Assembly (NCBI GenBank): GCA_003586115.2
Contig: QVOM02000073.1
Location: 35,840,305-35,904,304, forward strand
DNA from: Salvator merianae
Lineage: Eukaryota > Chordata > Lepidosauria > Squamata > Teiidae
Reading direction: 5' to 3'
DNA: 64,000 bases
In this document: positions 23,166-35,780 of the stretch, piece after piece
Numbering within the stretch: position 1 is the stretch's first letter
Layout of the letters: the number at the start of each line of letters is the position of its first letter
The notes under the pieces: model-generated
Told to the model about the DNA's origin: nothing
What the model saw: the letters and a program-made list of their open reading frames with translations, nothing else
Databases searched by the model: none
Translations under genes and position numbers: made by a program

Positions 23166-24264
23166 AGTCCCCATGACCTCTTTTTCTGACTTGGAGCCTA
23201 ACTACACACAAGCCTTGCCTCCCACTTTAAAAGAAAATCTGCTTGAATATTACCTCAGGAGAGAATAGACCAAAAATACATAATGTATGTTCAATGTGGT
23301 TGTTTTTCTGAGAAACAAAGGAAATACCAGGTCTAATACACAAGGGGTTACTCTACTGCTACCACACCCTGTCTAAAACTCCTCTGTAAATGTTTGGTCA
23401 GCAAAACTTTCAATCTCTGACAGCTGCCCTCTCTTTTCCTGTTCACTGCTCCTGAGTAAAAGTGGTCCCGCGCAGGAATGCTCCTGGACACATCTATTTT
23501 CATTCACACCTAGTTGCATGTTGCCCCTGTCCCTGCAGTTAGTTTAGTTGTACTGAAGTCAATTTTGACAGCAGGACTGTACAGCTTAGGAGGTCTGATG
23601 GAACAATCTGCACAAAACTTCATTTTTTTTTTGTTTAAAAAGCCATTGTACAGGCCTAAAATCAGGAAGCTGATTGCAAACATATGCAAACATATGGCTG
23701 AAATCCTGTGCCACCATAATGATTGGAAACATCCTCTAACCCATCCTTGGAATGTACACATCCAGCCACAATATGCTCCCCACAACCCACCCCACAACCC
23801 ACCCACCCATGTTGGAAGAAGCAGTGCATTTTCTGTGCAGAAAAATACACTATACAAATGTGGATTGGAAGAAAAATACTTCATAGTGGACACTGGATCT
23901 CACATTTTGTTGTGATCAGCAGAAACTGATGAAATGTGAGGTAAACCATGTGTGTAGCGACACCATTTAGAATGTAAGAAACTTCCAGTGAAAGACTGAA
24001 GGGTTTTTTAAAAGTCATGGTAAATTAGAGATTGCAGGAAGTGTGAACATGGACCTGGCATGTATTTCCAGCATTGTCCCCTGAACATCCATAGAAAATG
24101 GTACTGTGTTAATCACAGATTACACAACACAGATTCTTTAGTAATGGAACCAATTGTACCAATCCCCTATTTATGTATAACTTCTCCATAAGATCAGGAC
24201 CTGAATGTTGGATGTTTTTCTTCAGGATTGCTGTGAACAGCATGAAGCATTTGTGATGTTTTTA
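23166..24264. other. unassigned sequence
   Basis: No gene supported. A 10-bp word GCAAACATAT is repeated in tandem near 23676-23696, and CCCACAACCCACC near 23775-23810 forms a small C-rich repeat. Two opposite frames of 127-133 codons at 23510-23915 overlap each other and show no domain. Confidence 0.4.
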
Positions 24265-24415
24265 GGCTGGCCAGATGGAAAAGAGGACGTGCCTCCTGCA
24301 CCTTTACTAGTTGCACGAGAGAAGGAATTTCAGTAGGCATTGTGTGCATGATGAGATACATCTGCTGAAATTTCCTCAGAGAGGCAGGAAATGTGTCCTT
24401 TCCATCTGGTCACCC
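24265..24415. mobile_element. 151-bp TIR element (GGGTGACCAGATGG ends)
   Basis: The left end is GGCTGGCCAGATGGAAA; the right end read inward is GGGTGACCAGATGGAAA (14 of 17 identical), then GAGGACGTGCCTCCTGC against GGACACATTTCCTGCC. TA flanks both sides, so the duplication may be TA. A GGGTGACCAGA terminus is common among short vertebrate DNA transposons. No coding capacity. Confidence 0.65.
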
Positions 24416-25189
24416 TAGATGTGGAAGATCAGGCTAGAATTGAGATCCTGCTTCAGGTATGCACCATTAACACCTTACACATAAACAGTGCATAGTGAAC
24501 CAGGAGACAAACATGAACAAACTAAATAAAAGGTAAGGAACTGAAACGCCAGGAAAACATGACTTTCAAATTTTAATTTGCATTTTCAAAGTTGCCTTTG
24601 TACTGCCTATTTCTTGCTGTGTAACAATTTCCATCCAACCCTGAAGCTTTTTCCTTATAAGGAAGACACTGGAGAGGAGGGATAGTTCTTGGGAGCAAGC
24701 CAACCCCATAAATAATAGGTTTACCTTGCAAGGAGTAGGGCTGTTTACTCTTTGCTTTCAGTATGGCTTTCAGCTTAGTTCTGCTAATTTGTTCTTTTTG
24801 TATTATGTCTTATTTCTTGTTCAGTGAAATTATTATGGAGGGATGCTTGTACTTCCTGCAATGTTCCTGGTAAATGCTTGGCTCAAACCCCCACTCCCCC
24901 AAAAAAACAAAAAGAACACCCAATGTGGCAAAGAAGAAGCAGTTTAAAAATGTGTAGTGGGGAAGAAACCTCAAATTTGCAATGTCAGGATCCTTGTGAC
25001 ATTCAGCTATGTTGAAAAATTCAGGAACTAAATATTTCAGATAATACTTCCATTTGAAGTTTAGTGCAATTTTTCCACTTAAGAAACAGAACAACTCTAC
25101 AAAGCAGGGATGAAAGGAAGTCATTTATGCCCTGAAAGCAAAATGCTTTGTTAACAGGGATGTTAGTAGGCGTCCATGGATTGTTTTAG
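24416..25189. other. unassigned sequence
   Basis: No gene or repeat family recognised. Confidence 0.4.
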
Positions 25190-25610
25190 TTTGGTTGGTT
25201 GCAGTTCTGTACTGCCGTACAGCCTAAGGTCTCAAGGTGGATTACAATAAAATTAATACTATGCACAGAATTAAAATTCCATTCATTATAAACAACAAAT
25301 AACAGTGCCTGAGAGGGGAGAGCAAGTTACATCTTCAGCCAAAAGCTAGGTGCATTGCATAGATACAATGATGGAGCTAGACACATCTTAGATAGGAGAT
25401 TGTTCCACACCCTGGGAGCCACCAGAGAGAAGGCCCTCTCATTTGCCCCCGTATCAAAGACTGCTGATAATAGTGATACTATCAAAAAAGCCTCTCTTGC
25501 AGATCTTAATTGGCAGGCAGGTCTGTATGTTACATTGCTCAGATGATGACTAATGGTGGGAACCTCCACAATTCTTGACATTGCAGGCAGGATCAAACAA
25601 GTGTTTTGTG
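25190..25610 (-). mobile_element. L2-like LINE 3' fragment
   Basis: The minus-strand frame over 25327-25596 includes ACQLRSAREAFL and ERAFSLVAPRVWNNLL, matching the RSADVALL and RAFSVVAPRLWNTLP blocks of L2 ORF2. To its left the plus strand reads CTCAAGGTGGATTACAATAA, the reverse of a TTGTAATCCACCTTGAG LINE tail. Spacing between the two blocks is as in L2. The fragment is worn. Confidence 0.6.
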
Positions 25611-28609
25611 GCCCTGAGATTGCATTTGCTGTTGGGCAGCCTTCTGAGAGCCATGTGACAGTGAGAGCTTGTACAATTTGAAAGTGGGTGTAGCCAAAGT
25701 GCCCAACGCTTACCCTGCCTTATTCGTCTCCTACATGGACCTGCAGATAATCCTTTAGAAAAAGCATCAATTGTAAGTTTACATATGTAAAATGGACACT
25801 TGTTTCAATTAAATCAAATGATGCACACCGTGTTTATAGTGGCTTGAATCAGTCACTAGAATGCACTGGTGGCCTGTTTGAGTGAGTAAAAAAAAGACAT
25901 GCAATAATGTGCCATAGTGGATCAGAACCAGATTGGGGGAAGGGGAAATGCTGCACAAATCCATGTTGTTCCCCTCTTGCCTGTTTCTGAACAGCAGCTA
26001 ACGGTTGCTATTGTTAGTATTGATCATTGCATTTAGATCTTCAGGTTTCATAAGATTCATTACTGATTTTGCTGCAAAATCACAGCCACTTCTCTATAAT
26101 TTTGGTAGATCACAAGCATGCCCCGACTTCTGCTCTTTTTTCCCATTTATGAACCCTCTTGCAGCATACAGCTCCAAAGCTGCTGTGTTTTGCTAAACGA
26201 TAAATCTAAATCCTCATAAAGCCTGGCAGCTATTCACAGAGAAGAGGAATATATAATTCCATGAAAATCGTTAGTATGAAATCTCAGCTCTGGTATAATC
26301 TGGGGTTTTGAAGGCTTTGGTTATGTGCCCAGGTGCTCTGTGGGGTGATAGGATTCATATCTTACTGTAGCCCCATTCAGTATTTTTGGAGACATGGTGG
26401 AAGAAAATATTTCTTGTGTGTTTCCTGAACGGGTGGGTGGTGGAATAATATTCCACATAGCAGAGAATTTGCAGTTTTGTGGACCACGGTTATATAGATG
26501 TAAGTAGAAACTGTTATACATTTCAAGTGCCCAATTGCCCACAGGGCTTAGGTGTGTTGCTGGTGATGCGCAATCACATTCATACAACCTTGGGTTGTAT
26601 TTGGCTCCTTGCTAAGCAGCTTACCTATAGAGCATCTGTACTAGGATAGGAGCTGGGCATACAGGATACAAACCTGTTCATTCCAATTGTGAAGAGGAGT
26701 CTCAACATGTAATGACCTTCTCTTGTGTTCTAATTTCTGCATAGGGAATGGCTGGTGTAACAGAGCTGTAAGACTGGCTCCATTTCCCTGATAACAGAAA
26801 TATGCTGCACCCATGGAAATAGTACTCAAATATGGACTGCTTGTCTATGCAATTGCATCAGTCTGGGGCAGGACCTGGGGAAATGCTAGAAGCTCACTGG
26901 AAGCTTGAGATGGAGGAAGTGGGTAGGGCTGCCTAGTACACACCTGTGGGGTGTATTCATTATTCAGCCCTATAGTCACTTCATCTGGGTGTGTCCTGCT
27001 TCCACTGCACAAAGATGAATAAGCAGCTACAGCAGGAGCAGATTGATCTCCTTTAACCCTCTCAATGATCCCTTTGATTATTGTTCTCTAATTAAACTCT
27101 CTCTGTAGGCTCATACTGCCTTAATAAAATCAGGCTTGGTTACGAGGAAGCAGAACGGCAGAGCAAAGTGAGGAGGCTAATTTCTCAATGCTTTCCCAGC
27201 CAGCCAGGACTTAACCAGACAGGACTTGAGCATAAGAGATCTGTTGTCTGATCCAATCATATCTGCACTAAACAAGAAGGATACTGCCATGTAGCTCAGA
27301 AATCTCCAGTGTTGCATCCATGAGTGCACGTGTGTTGGCCAAAACAGTTTGATAGAAATCTGAATTCTACAGAATTTTGCATGATATCAACCATAGTTTC
27401 TGAATGTGCAAGCTTATAGGTTTGGCCTATTTTATAACGATGGGACCTGAATTTGACAGAAATTTGAAATTCTGAAGAGTTTTGCAAAAAGTAAGCGTGT
27501 ATATTTTCTGAATCTTAGCTCTGCTCTGTCTCCACTGCTAAGGCTTTCCCTGGCCTCTCTGAAGGGATTTCAATTTACAAAAGAGGGAGGGAAGGAATGC
27601 CCAAATGAAGAATATTATTTTCCTGCTTCGTGTTTAGAAGTGTTTCTCCTTACCCTCTGCCCTCTGTTCAAAATTTGTCTGTCTTCTTTTGCCTCTCTCC
27701 ATACCCTCTCTTTCTTTCTCAGAGCTACGAATAATTTAAAAGCCATTTTTCATCCATCTTTTTAAATCATTATCGCTTTTATTGAAAGTTTATCCATTTT
27801 TTTATCCATTTTACTTACGCTTTACATTGCTTTATGATTCCATGCTTCTTCTCCCCTACTCCTTCCCTTCCCTCCCCTTCTGATGATTCTGAATGTGAAA
27901 AACAATCACAATCAGAGATTCTGTGTAGCTTTTGCTTCAACTCATTGCTCCCCGAGTTAATCTCCAAAAAGATCTTTACTTTCATCCAATTCTCCTTCAC
28001 TCTATTATCTTTCATCCATCTTTTATGTACTTTTCTGTGCCTCATGGCAGCCATTTTGTGAATGAGACTCATAATACTTCCTCAGCATTTCACATGTCCA
28101 CAGGCCCAAATGTATGAACGCCTTTGATCAACTTCAGCTCCTGATCTACCTCAGCTGCTGGATGCTGACAGCATCTCTTCAAACAAGAGTCACTTCAAGA
28201 CGTAACTTCCAAATTTTATATGCACGGTATTTGCCCTATTACTGTCTTTAAGATTACATTTCACATGGAGTGGAAGATTAGATGCGATCTAAGAGAAGGG
28301 TATGCCACTGCAGAGGGTTAAACCCCAATCTATTTTGACTTTTTTTCTTCATGACATACAACCTTTCAAACTCTTTCCTTACAGCTGAGTTCCAATAAAT
28401 CATAACCTTTCCACTGCATCCACCAGGCTGGATGTAATAGAGGCTGATTTGCATTTGAAGAAATTGTCAGACCCACAACGAAAATGTTTTCAGACAGAAA
28501 TCTTGGGTTTATTCATTCGTTTAGCTCCTCCAATTACAGATCTGCACTAAGACCTGGCCTGGAAGTCTTCAATCTGGTTGGACCATGTTATAGTTCATTG
28601 TGGATCAAA
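25611..28609. other. unassigned unique sequence
   Basis: No gene supported. 27630-28060 is pyrimidine-rich on the plus strand. 27345-27390 and 27453-27490 are loosely repeated (GAAATCTGAATTCTACAGAA, GAAATTTGAAATTCTGAAGA). Confidence 0.4.
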
Positions 28610-28717
28610 TTGTGGGTGAAGGTTTTGCCTTTGTCTTCTGCTTGAGAATACCTGGAAGAAATTGTGAGACAGAATGCTGGACTAGATGGGTTGTGGCCTA
28701 ATCCTCTTATGTTCTTA
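28610..28717 (+). mobile_element. L3-like CR1-clade LINE tail (copy E)
   Basis: Only the last 110 bases of the family remain: GTGAAGGTTTTGCCTTTGTC, CTGCTTGAGAATACC, GAATGCTGGACTAGATGG and the terminus CCTCTTATGTTCTTA, aligned to the ends of copies A-D. Confidence 0.75.
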
Positions 28718-28955
28718 GGTTGGCCAAATCAACTTGCTGCTTCCAATGAGGGTTCCATGGATCTCAATTCAGATGCTGCTGCTTCTATGCTTGATGCAAC
28801 ATCCTTGTGTTAACCTCTTTTGCTCCTTCTGTGCACTGACACTGCTATGGAAATGGAGTTAGAAAAACCCCAGAGTATAGGCCAAGACAAAGAGGGTCAG
28901 TGCATATTTCAAAGGCGTGGGAAAGAAAGATGAGGGCCCAGCACATAGTTCTGAC

Positions 28956-29004
28956 TTCCTGCTGCAGATTCCGTGCTGAATTCCTGCTGCAGATTCCGTG
29001 CTTA
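28956..29004 (+). repeat. 2 x 25 bp tandem duplication
   Basis: TTCCTGCTGCAGATTCCGTG plus CTGAA is followed at once by a second copy ending CTTA. Positions 28956-28980 and 28981-29004 are otherwise identical. Confidence 0.9.
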
Positions 29005-29221
29005 CAGAATACTACTGCCTGCCATAGTAAAGACTCCAACTCTGGCTCCCCAGTTGTTCCTAGCCCTCCATACATAGATAAGTTATCTTAATGGTTTTTA
29101 AATCATGTTTTTCTATTTGTTGATTTCTTTTATCTTTTTTTTTGTGAACTTCTTGAAAAATTCAGATGAGAAACAGTATAGAAATGTTGTAACCAAACAC
29201 TGGTCAGCCTCAGCCACTCTG

Positions 29222-29300
29222 ACTGACAGAAGAGAATGCTGGGATCTGTAGTTCAACAATGTCTGGAAGACCACAGTTTGAACACCCCTGCTCTACATAA
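29222..29300 (+). mobile_element. hAT-type short element fragment
   Basis: Reads GCTGGGATCTGTAGTTCAAC, then CTGGAAGACCACAGTTTGAA, then CACCCCTGCTCTA. It is a plus-strand relative of 23083-23165. Confidence 0.5.
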
Positions 29301-31475
29301 ACAGGCTAAGAGTCTACATTTAAAGATATTGCACGCACAGACAAAACAGTACAAAATTTAAGCATTGTCTTGGTGTAAGCCATCACCATTCTTTATGGAA
29401 CACCTTTCATGTTCATAATGTTGCATCTACTTAATATTCTAAAACTTTAACTATGATTTAGTAACTCTGCTAGTAAGATCAGTCCTGTTTTACAGATAGG
29501 AATGAGGCTATACGTGGTTTGCCTTAATCCACTTTCTGACTTCATCGTGGCTGCGTGGTTTCTGATCCACCATGCAGTCTCTTTATTGCTATATGAGACC
29601 AGCCTAAGCTGGACAGATTTTTTTCCGTCAATACAAATTAAAATAAAATATGTTACCTCCTTTATTAGGAGCATACATTTTTAATGAATGCATATAATTT
29701 GGGCTTTCTACTGAGATAGGAATGCACAGGATAACAGATCAATTGCAGTAGCAACTTATGGACTGGGTCTATGGTAGGAGCACAGGAGAGTCAAAACACG
29801 GGTTTGATTAAAAGCTTCACTTTTATCATCCTAGCACATACTTGTTGTGTAACAGAACAGCTTCTGGTTTAGGCAGATGAGCATAAAGCTTTTGGTTTGA
29901 TTGTTGCCTCCCTTCCCTGCTCCATGGTGTCAGACTGTGAGCTGTTACTACCTACAACACAATTCTGTATATGTTAACTCAGATATAAACCCTTCTGAAT
30001 TCAATGGAGCTTATTTCAGTCAGGTAGGTTTGGAATCAGCTTCAATATTGCAATTGCATTGTGCAGAATTTGTGTAAGAATATAGTAGTTCCTCATTATT
30101 TGGTAGGGTTGAGGGATCTGGTTCTGAAGACTCCAGGGGCGGCGGGGGGGGGTACATAGTTTGCTTTTAATGCTTCCCAAGATCACAGGAGTTATTGCCA
30201 GATAAAGGCAACTGACTTTTATGTGCCTCCAATTGTGTCCATACCTCAGCAGCATAGGGTGCTCCAAGATGGGGGTGCTTGCTTCTGCCCACAGGGTGTG
30301 AGTATGGGATGTTCAACCATCTCACATCTCATCCCTCTCAGAAGTGCCAAAGTCAGCACTGTCTGAAATCAGAAAGTATCGGAACTCTGAACTGAATAAA
30401 GTTGGCAGGTTCAAAAAAAAATACCAAACCCAACTGTAGGAAAGTGCCAGACTCTGGTGCTAACTTATGAACATGAGACTAGCAGATAATAAAACCATAT
30501 ACAATTGTGCAGTTGCAGAAAATACAAAATTAAAATACTTTCCTCCAACCCTAGCAGGACCACATGAGTTCTGAGTGTGAATTCCACAGAGAATTATATG
30601 CATAGGGGAAAATCTTAATGTGTTAAGTCACAGTATATGGTAAAATATGTATAATATATGGGTTTTAAATTTTGCAACTGATGGCATGATGTACAGATAC
30701 CACCAGAAAGTTATACTGTGCTAGGGGGGAAATGAGCTTCATTACTTTCGTGAATTAGAAGGCACCACCTGTGCAGAAATAGAGCTGGAAGTTTTGTTGA
30801 ATACTTAGACATCATCTTAATTTTTTTAAAGGACACAAGAGAGCACAGACTTGTTTTTTTTAGAAAGTGTATTTGCTAATTTATAGGTGTAATTTCAAAT
30901 AATTACTAATTGCAGTGGGAATGCAGTACATTTCACCACAGAGACAATCAATGACTGTTATCAAGTGACCTGTGTACCTGCTTAGTCAGCTGTCGAGCTG
31001 TGAATTCTTGACAGAGAAAAAAAAAAAGGTCCCTGAGGCTCTTTGTTCTTATGACTCTTGACGCCAGCCTTAAACCAGAGTTGGACTAGGCAGCCCTGAA
31101 AAGAGAAAATGCTTTCAAACAGAGGGCTGGGAAACTTTCAGATGAATTTCCTGTATAAAACATGGAATCTTAGGGTGTGTTCACACATGTGTTTAGGAAC
31201 ATCCCTAAGGTGTTTAGGGACACCCCTTGAGACACAAGGGATAGACAGAAAATGTAAGAAAAACTTTACTTCATGCCTAAGCCTCTGATTATTCACTGCT
31301 TCCACAGATGTGAAATAATCACTCTTGGGGGGAGTCACAGCAGTTTGGATTAGATGGGGTGGGAGGCTATAGAGGCTCCTAGCCAATCCCAGCCTGCTAT
31401 GGCCACCAACCAACCAGGTCCAGGGAAACCTGGGACGGTAGCAGTCGATAAGAAGACAAGACGGCATTCATCTGA
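29301..31475. other. unassigned sequence
   Basis: No gene supported. It includes a short G-rich run (GGGGCGGCGGGGGGGGG) near 30135. GGGTGTGTTCACACATGTG at 31173 resembles a DNA-element terminus but has no partner. Confidence 0.35.
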
Positions 31476-34248
31476 GAGTTCTTCAAGAACACAAATGTGA
31501 AATTGCTGAGCTTCTAGCCCAAAATACATAATCTTTCCCTAAGATCAGGCTCTGTGCCTGAAGACTGGAGGGTAGCAAATGTAACACCAATCTTCAAAAA
31601 GGGATCCAGGGATGATCCAGGAAATTACAGAGCAGTCAGCTTAACATCAGTGCCAGTTACAGTGATGGAAACCATAATTAGGATAAAGTTACTATACACA
31701 TGGAAGACCAAGCATTGCTGAAAGAAAATCAGCAGGGCTTTTTCCAAGGTAAATCATGCCTTACAAACTTGTTAGTATTCTTTAAGAGTGTTAATAAACA
31801 CGTGAATAAAGGTGACCCAATTGACATTGTCTATCTGGACTTTCAGAACGCTTTTGACAAAGTCCCTCATCAAAGACACCTAAATAAACTCAGCAGTCAC
31901 AGAATAAGAGGATAGGTCCTGTCCTGGATTGGTAACTGGCTAAAGGACAGGAAACAGAGAGTAGGAATAAATGGTCAGTTCTCAGAGTGGAAAGAGATGA
32001 GAAGTGGGGTCCTGCAAGGACCCCTGCTTTTTAATTATTCATAAATGACCTAGACACAAGAGTAAGTAGTGAGTTGGTAAAGTTTGCTGATGACACTAAA
32101 TTGTTCAGGGTAGTAAAAACTGAAAGTGATTGTAAAGAGCTCCAGAGGAATCTCTTGACATTGGGTGATTGAGCAACAAAGTGGCAAATGTACTTCAATC
32201 TTAGCAAGTGCAAAGTGATGTACATTGGGGCAAAGAACCCCAATCACACCTATAAACTGATTGGGGCCAAACTTCTGTGACAGACCAGGAAGGGATCTTG
32301 GGGTTCTGGTTGACAGCTCAATGAAGGTGTCAACCCAGTGTGCAGCAGCAGTGAAAAAAGCAAATTCAATGCTAGGGGTAATTAGGAAGGGAATAGAAAA
32401 CAAGTCAGCAAGTGTCATTATGCCACTTTATAAATCTATGGCGAGGCCACACTTGGAATATTGTGTACAATTCTGGTCACCTCACCTCAGAAAGGATATT
32501 GTGGAACTGGAAAAGGTGCAGAAAAGAGCAACCAGAATGATCAGCAGGGTTGAACATTTTCCTGGCTGCCACATCTTGGCCTCTTCAGCCTTGAAAGACA
32601 GCATTTAAGAGGGGGTTTGATTGAAGTATATAAAATCATGCATGGTATGGAACCAGTGAATAGAGAAACAATATTTTTCTATCGCACAACACTAGGACCA
32701 GGGTCAGTCTATGAAGCTGATGGGCAGAAGAGTCAGGACTAATAAGGGAAAGTATTTCTACACCCAGAGAGTCATCGGTCTGTGGAATTTACTACCAGAA
32801 GAGGAGGGCCACCGTCCGACATCTTAAATTTAATCCGTATCGGAAGAGTACAAGGACTGACTTCGTCTTCTGATCGTTACCACAGTTACATTTTAACACG
32901 GATTCAATTCGTACTTGCTCGTTCTCACACTGATGTTTCCCGTGCATGGCACAGAGAAACAGACATTTTCTGCCTCCACCCCTTGTCAAATTCTCCTCCC
33001 TATGCAGTCAGTGATTGGCTGCAGTCCCAATGTTCAAATCTTGACATCACAGGGGCGGGAAAGTCAAGCTCTGCTCTCCGTATGTCCCCACTGCTGCATC
33101 AGAACATGGATTCACTTGGCAGTGTTACTAGTCATTCGCCATTTGCTCTTTCTCCTCCCTACAGCCTCTGTCTACACAAGCAGGACTTTAAAACCATGTG
33201 TACTGCACAATTAAGCTTCTTAAAGGGCAGATGGCAATTTCTGCTCCCTTGCAAGTGCACTTTTAAGTAGCACAAAAGCAGGGAGAGGTTCGTGAAGAAG
33301 GGGAAACGGGGGAGGGAATGTGGGGGGCTCTATTATAGTGATAGTGCAGTTCATGGCCTGCAAATGGACTCTGCCTCATCTCTCTCCGAGACATCCACAG
33401 CGGCATGTGTCCCCACTGTGTAGCTGTGTGCTGCCAATGGCAAAACTGATCTTGCATGGGTTCTTTGTTGGGGCAAGAGGACTGCAACCTCAAACAGGTG
33501 CAGTTTCTTTTTTGGTTTAATCAGCAGACGGAAGTGGAGGAAGCCTTTAATTTCTTCCTGGGAGTGTCAAATGGGGGATAAAGAAAGAGAAAGGACCACA
33601 GCTTAGCAAAGTAAAAAGGATGGTTTTCTTTTCTCCTGCCAGCGATTGAAGGGGGGATAATGGAGGCAGAAGAAACTACTGTGCATCCTGCCCACCCACA
33701 AAGTCTGTCATTGGACGGCATGAAATGAGAAGCTCTCCCTCTGCACACACACACCAAAACACAGTCCCTCCCAAACAGTCTTCTTCCCCATTCTCACATC
33801 GCAAAGTAAAGCGGGCTAGCGATCTGGAATGGCCTGAGAACTCATTAAATCTGAATACAAAGTAGTTCGGATTTCGCCAATTTAGTCCAGAAAAACTACG
33901 GAATGGCAAGATCATGTTGGGCCAGCGGGAACTGAAGACGGCCTGTAAACTGATTAAATGCCATGTCAGAATGTAGCCGAGGTGATAGGAACCAGATTAG
34001 ATAGCTTTAAGAACAGACTGGACAGATTCATGGAGGTGAGTTGTATCAATGGCTACTAGAATGGATGCATAGGTTCTGTTTCCTGGGTGGAGATACCTCT
34101 AAGGGCCATTTGCTGGGAGTCAAGAGCAGATGAAGGTTTTGCCTTTTATTCTGTTTGAGAATGCCCAGAAGCAATTGGTGGGCCACGTGTGAAACAAGAT
34201 GCTGGACCAGATGGGCCAAGGCCTGATCCAGCAGGGCTCCTCTTATGT
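31476..34248 (+). mobile_element. L3-like CR1-clade LINE, split by a TIR element (copy B)
   Basis: Two parts of one LINE: 31476-32806 and 33979-34248. The first part begins inside ORF2 and reads through the reverse transcriptase: TNLLVFFKSVNKHV, DIVYLDFQNAFDKVPHQ (31826-31875), SGVLQGPLL, LVKFADDTKLFRV near 32075-32110 with the FADD catalytic motif, then DLGVLVDSSMKVSTQC and FWSPHLRKDIVELEKVQKRA (32280-32530). Stops and shifts break the frame, so it is a pseudogene. The second part carries the 3' untranslated region and ends CTCCTCTTATGT. Copies A and C show that the sequence is continuous in the absence of the insertion. Confidence 0.88.
32807..33978. mobile_element. 1172-bp TIR element inside LINE copy B, GAG target duplication
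   Basis: The left end GGCCACCGTCCGACAT pairs with the right end read inward, GGCTACATTCTGACAT (12 of 16), followed by ATTTAATCCG against ATTTAATCAG a few bases in. GAG is repeated outside (32804-32806, 33979-33981). Removing the element and one GAG restores CCAGAAGAGGAGGTGATAGG, which aligns with CCAGATGAGGTGGTGACAGC at 2448 and CCAGAAGAGGTAATGACAAC at 35487. No frame resembles a transposase; the 162-codon frame at 32782-33270 starts in the LINE and shows no domain. Probably a non-autonomous PIF/Harbinger-like element (inference from terminus and duplication length). Confidence 0.75.
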
Positions 34249-34640
34249 AAGCAAGGAAGGTGATGAGGAGGAAGAACTGTCAGATAGGAGGCTTTTTGCC
34301 ATTTATTTTAAAAATTGTCTTGACGTGGGTGAGTTTCCTGCATCCACAGATGGGGTGATCGCAGAAAATAAGCATCCCAAAACACCCCGTATGATCACAC
34401 CCCGTATGATCACACCCCTAGTGGCAGCGGCACTGTGCACCTAGTTACACTGCTTAAGTACTCACAGTTCCAACTTACTGATCCTATGTGAAAGTTACGA
34501 CATGCGCAAAAGCACATCTTTTGAAGCCCGTTTAAATGAACCTGGTTTACATTAATAGGAAAGCAATAATGCGTATATATATACCTTTTCTACCCAGGTA
34601 AGATGAGTCCCTGATTGGTGTTAAGATAATTATACACATA
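34249..34640. other. unassigned sequence with small tandem repeat
   Basis: Contains the 15-bp tandem repeat listed next. The remainder, including an AT-rich part near 34545-34600, matches nothing I recognise. Confidence 0.4.
34382..34418 (+). repeat. 2.5 x 15 bp tandem repeat
   Basis: ACACCCCGTATGATC twice and then ACACCCC. Confidence 0.9.
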
Positions 34641-34800
34641 GGAGTGGCTGTAGGTAGAGCATCTGCTTTGCATGTGGAAAGCCCCAGTTTTGATACCCAA
34701 CTTCTCCCTGGGAAAACTGCATGGGCATAGACATCTGATCACCAGGAGTGAACTTCTCAGAGCATCTTCATATTTGCCTAACAGCTTGTATACTCTCTCC
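34641..34800 (+). mobile_element. tRNA-headed SINE, partial
   Basis: GGAGTGGCTGTAGGTAGAGC, ATCTGCTTTGCATG and CCCCAGTTTTGATACCC follow the A box, anticodon region and B box of a tRNA-Ala-like SINE head (GCTCAGTGGTAGAGCATCTG type). The B box is degraded (GTTTTGATACC rather than GGTTCAATCC). The downstream body fades by about 34800. It is a SINE and not a tRNA gene. Confidence 0.6.
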
Positions 34801-34989
34801 CCTCTCCCCTTTTCTCATGCACCACTGTGAAGGGCTGGGCCTCGATGTTTGCTTTTAGTTTTCGAAGGAGCGTAAACAGGCAAATGTGTCTCTCCTCAGA
34901 AAACCGTCAGAACCAGCCTAACTGGTAACCAAACATCAATGCTTCAGTGTTTCCTGGGGATGAGTCACATGGAGCCAAGCCTTAAAGCC

Positions 34990-35780
34990 CCACCCTGGCA
35001 ACTGAATGAAGGTGTCGACCCAGGGCGCAACAGCAGTGAAAAAAGTCAGTGCTGGGGTAATTGGAAAGGGAATAGAAAATAAATCAGCAAACGTCATTGT
35101 GCCTCTATATAAATACATGGGGAGGCCACATTTGGAATATTGTGTTTAATTCTGGTCCCCACACCTCCGAAAAGATATTGTGGGACTGGAGAAAAGTGCA
35201 GAAAAGGGCAACCAGAATGATCAAGGGGCTGGAACACCTTCCTTATGAGATCAGGCTGCAACTTCTAGGCCTCTTCAGCCTTGTAAGATGACATTTAAGA
35301 CCTGACCTGACTGAAGTATATAAAATCATGCATAGTGTGGAAAAGATGGCTAGAGAAAAATTCTTATTCTCTATTGCATCACGCTACAACCAGGGGCACG
35401 CTATGAAACTGATGGGCAGGAGAGTTAGGACCAACAAGGAAAAGTATTTTTTTCACCCAGGGGGATATCAGTCTATGGAATTTATTACCAGAAGAGGTAA
35501 TGACAACAACTAACCTGGATAGCTTTCAAAAAGGGTTAGATAAATTCATGGAGAACAGGTTTATCAATGGCTACTAGAATTAATGCTTAGGTACTGCCTC
35601 CAGCCAGGTTAGAGACAGGCAGAATGCCTCTAAAGCCCATTTGCAGGGAGTCAAGAGCAGGTGAAGGTTTTGCCTTTTGTTCTGCTTGAGAATGCCCAGA
35701 AGCAATTGGTGGGCCACTTGTGAAACAGGATGCTGGACCAGAGGGCCGTGGCCTGATCCAGCAAGGCTCCTCTTATGTTC
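34990..35780 (+). mobile_element. L3-like CR1-clade LINE 3' end (copy C)
   Basis: It starts within ORF2 at ACTGAATGAAGGTGTCGACC and gives the C-terminal reading (NAFVIVPLYKYMGRPHLEYC-like near 35085-35150, then KVQKRATRMIKGLEHLPYE in the frame 35097-35291). The long 3' untranslated region with GGTTTTGCCTTTTGTTCTGC ends CTCCTCTTATGTTC. Unlike copy B it has no insertion at the corresponding site (35487). Confidence 0.85.

Noticed and set aside
32782..33270. 162-codon frame as a transposase of the 1.17-kb TIR element
   Set aside because: It begins inside the LINE flank, lacks any catalytic-triad pattern and is Ser/Leu/His-rich like chance translation.
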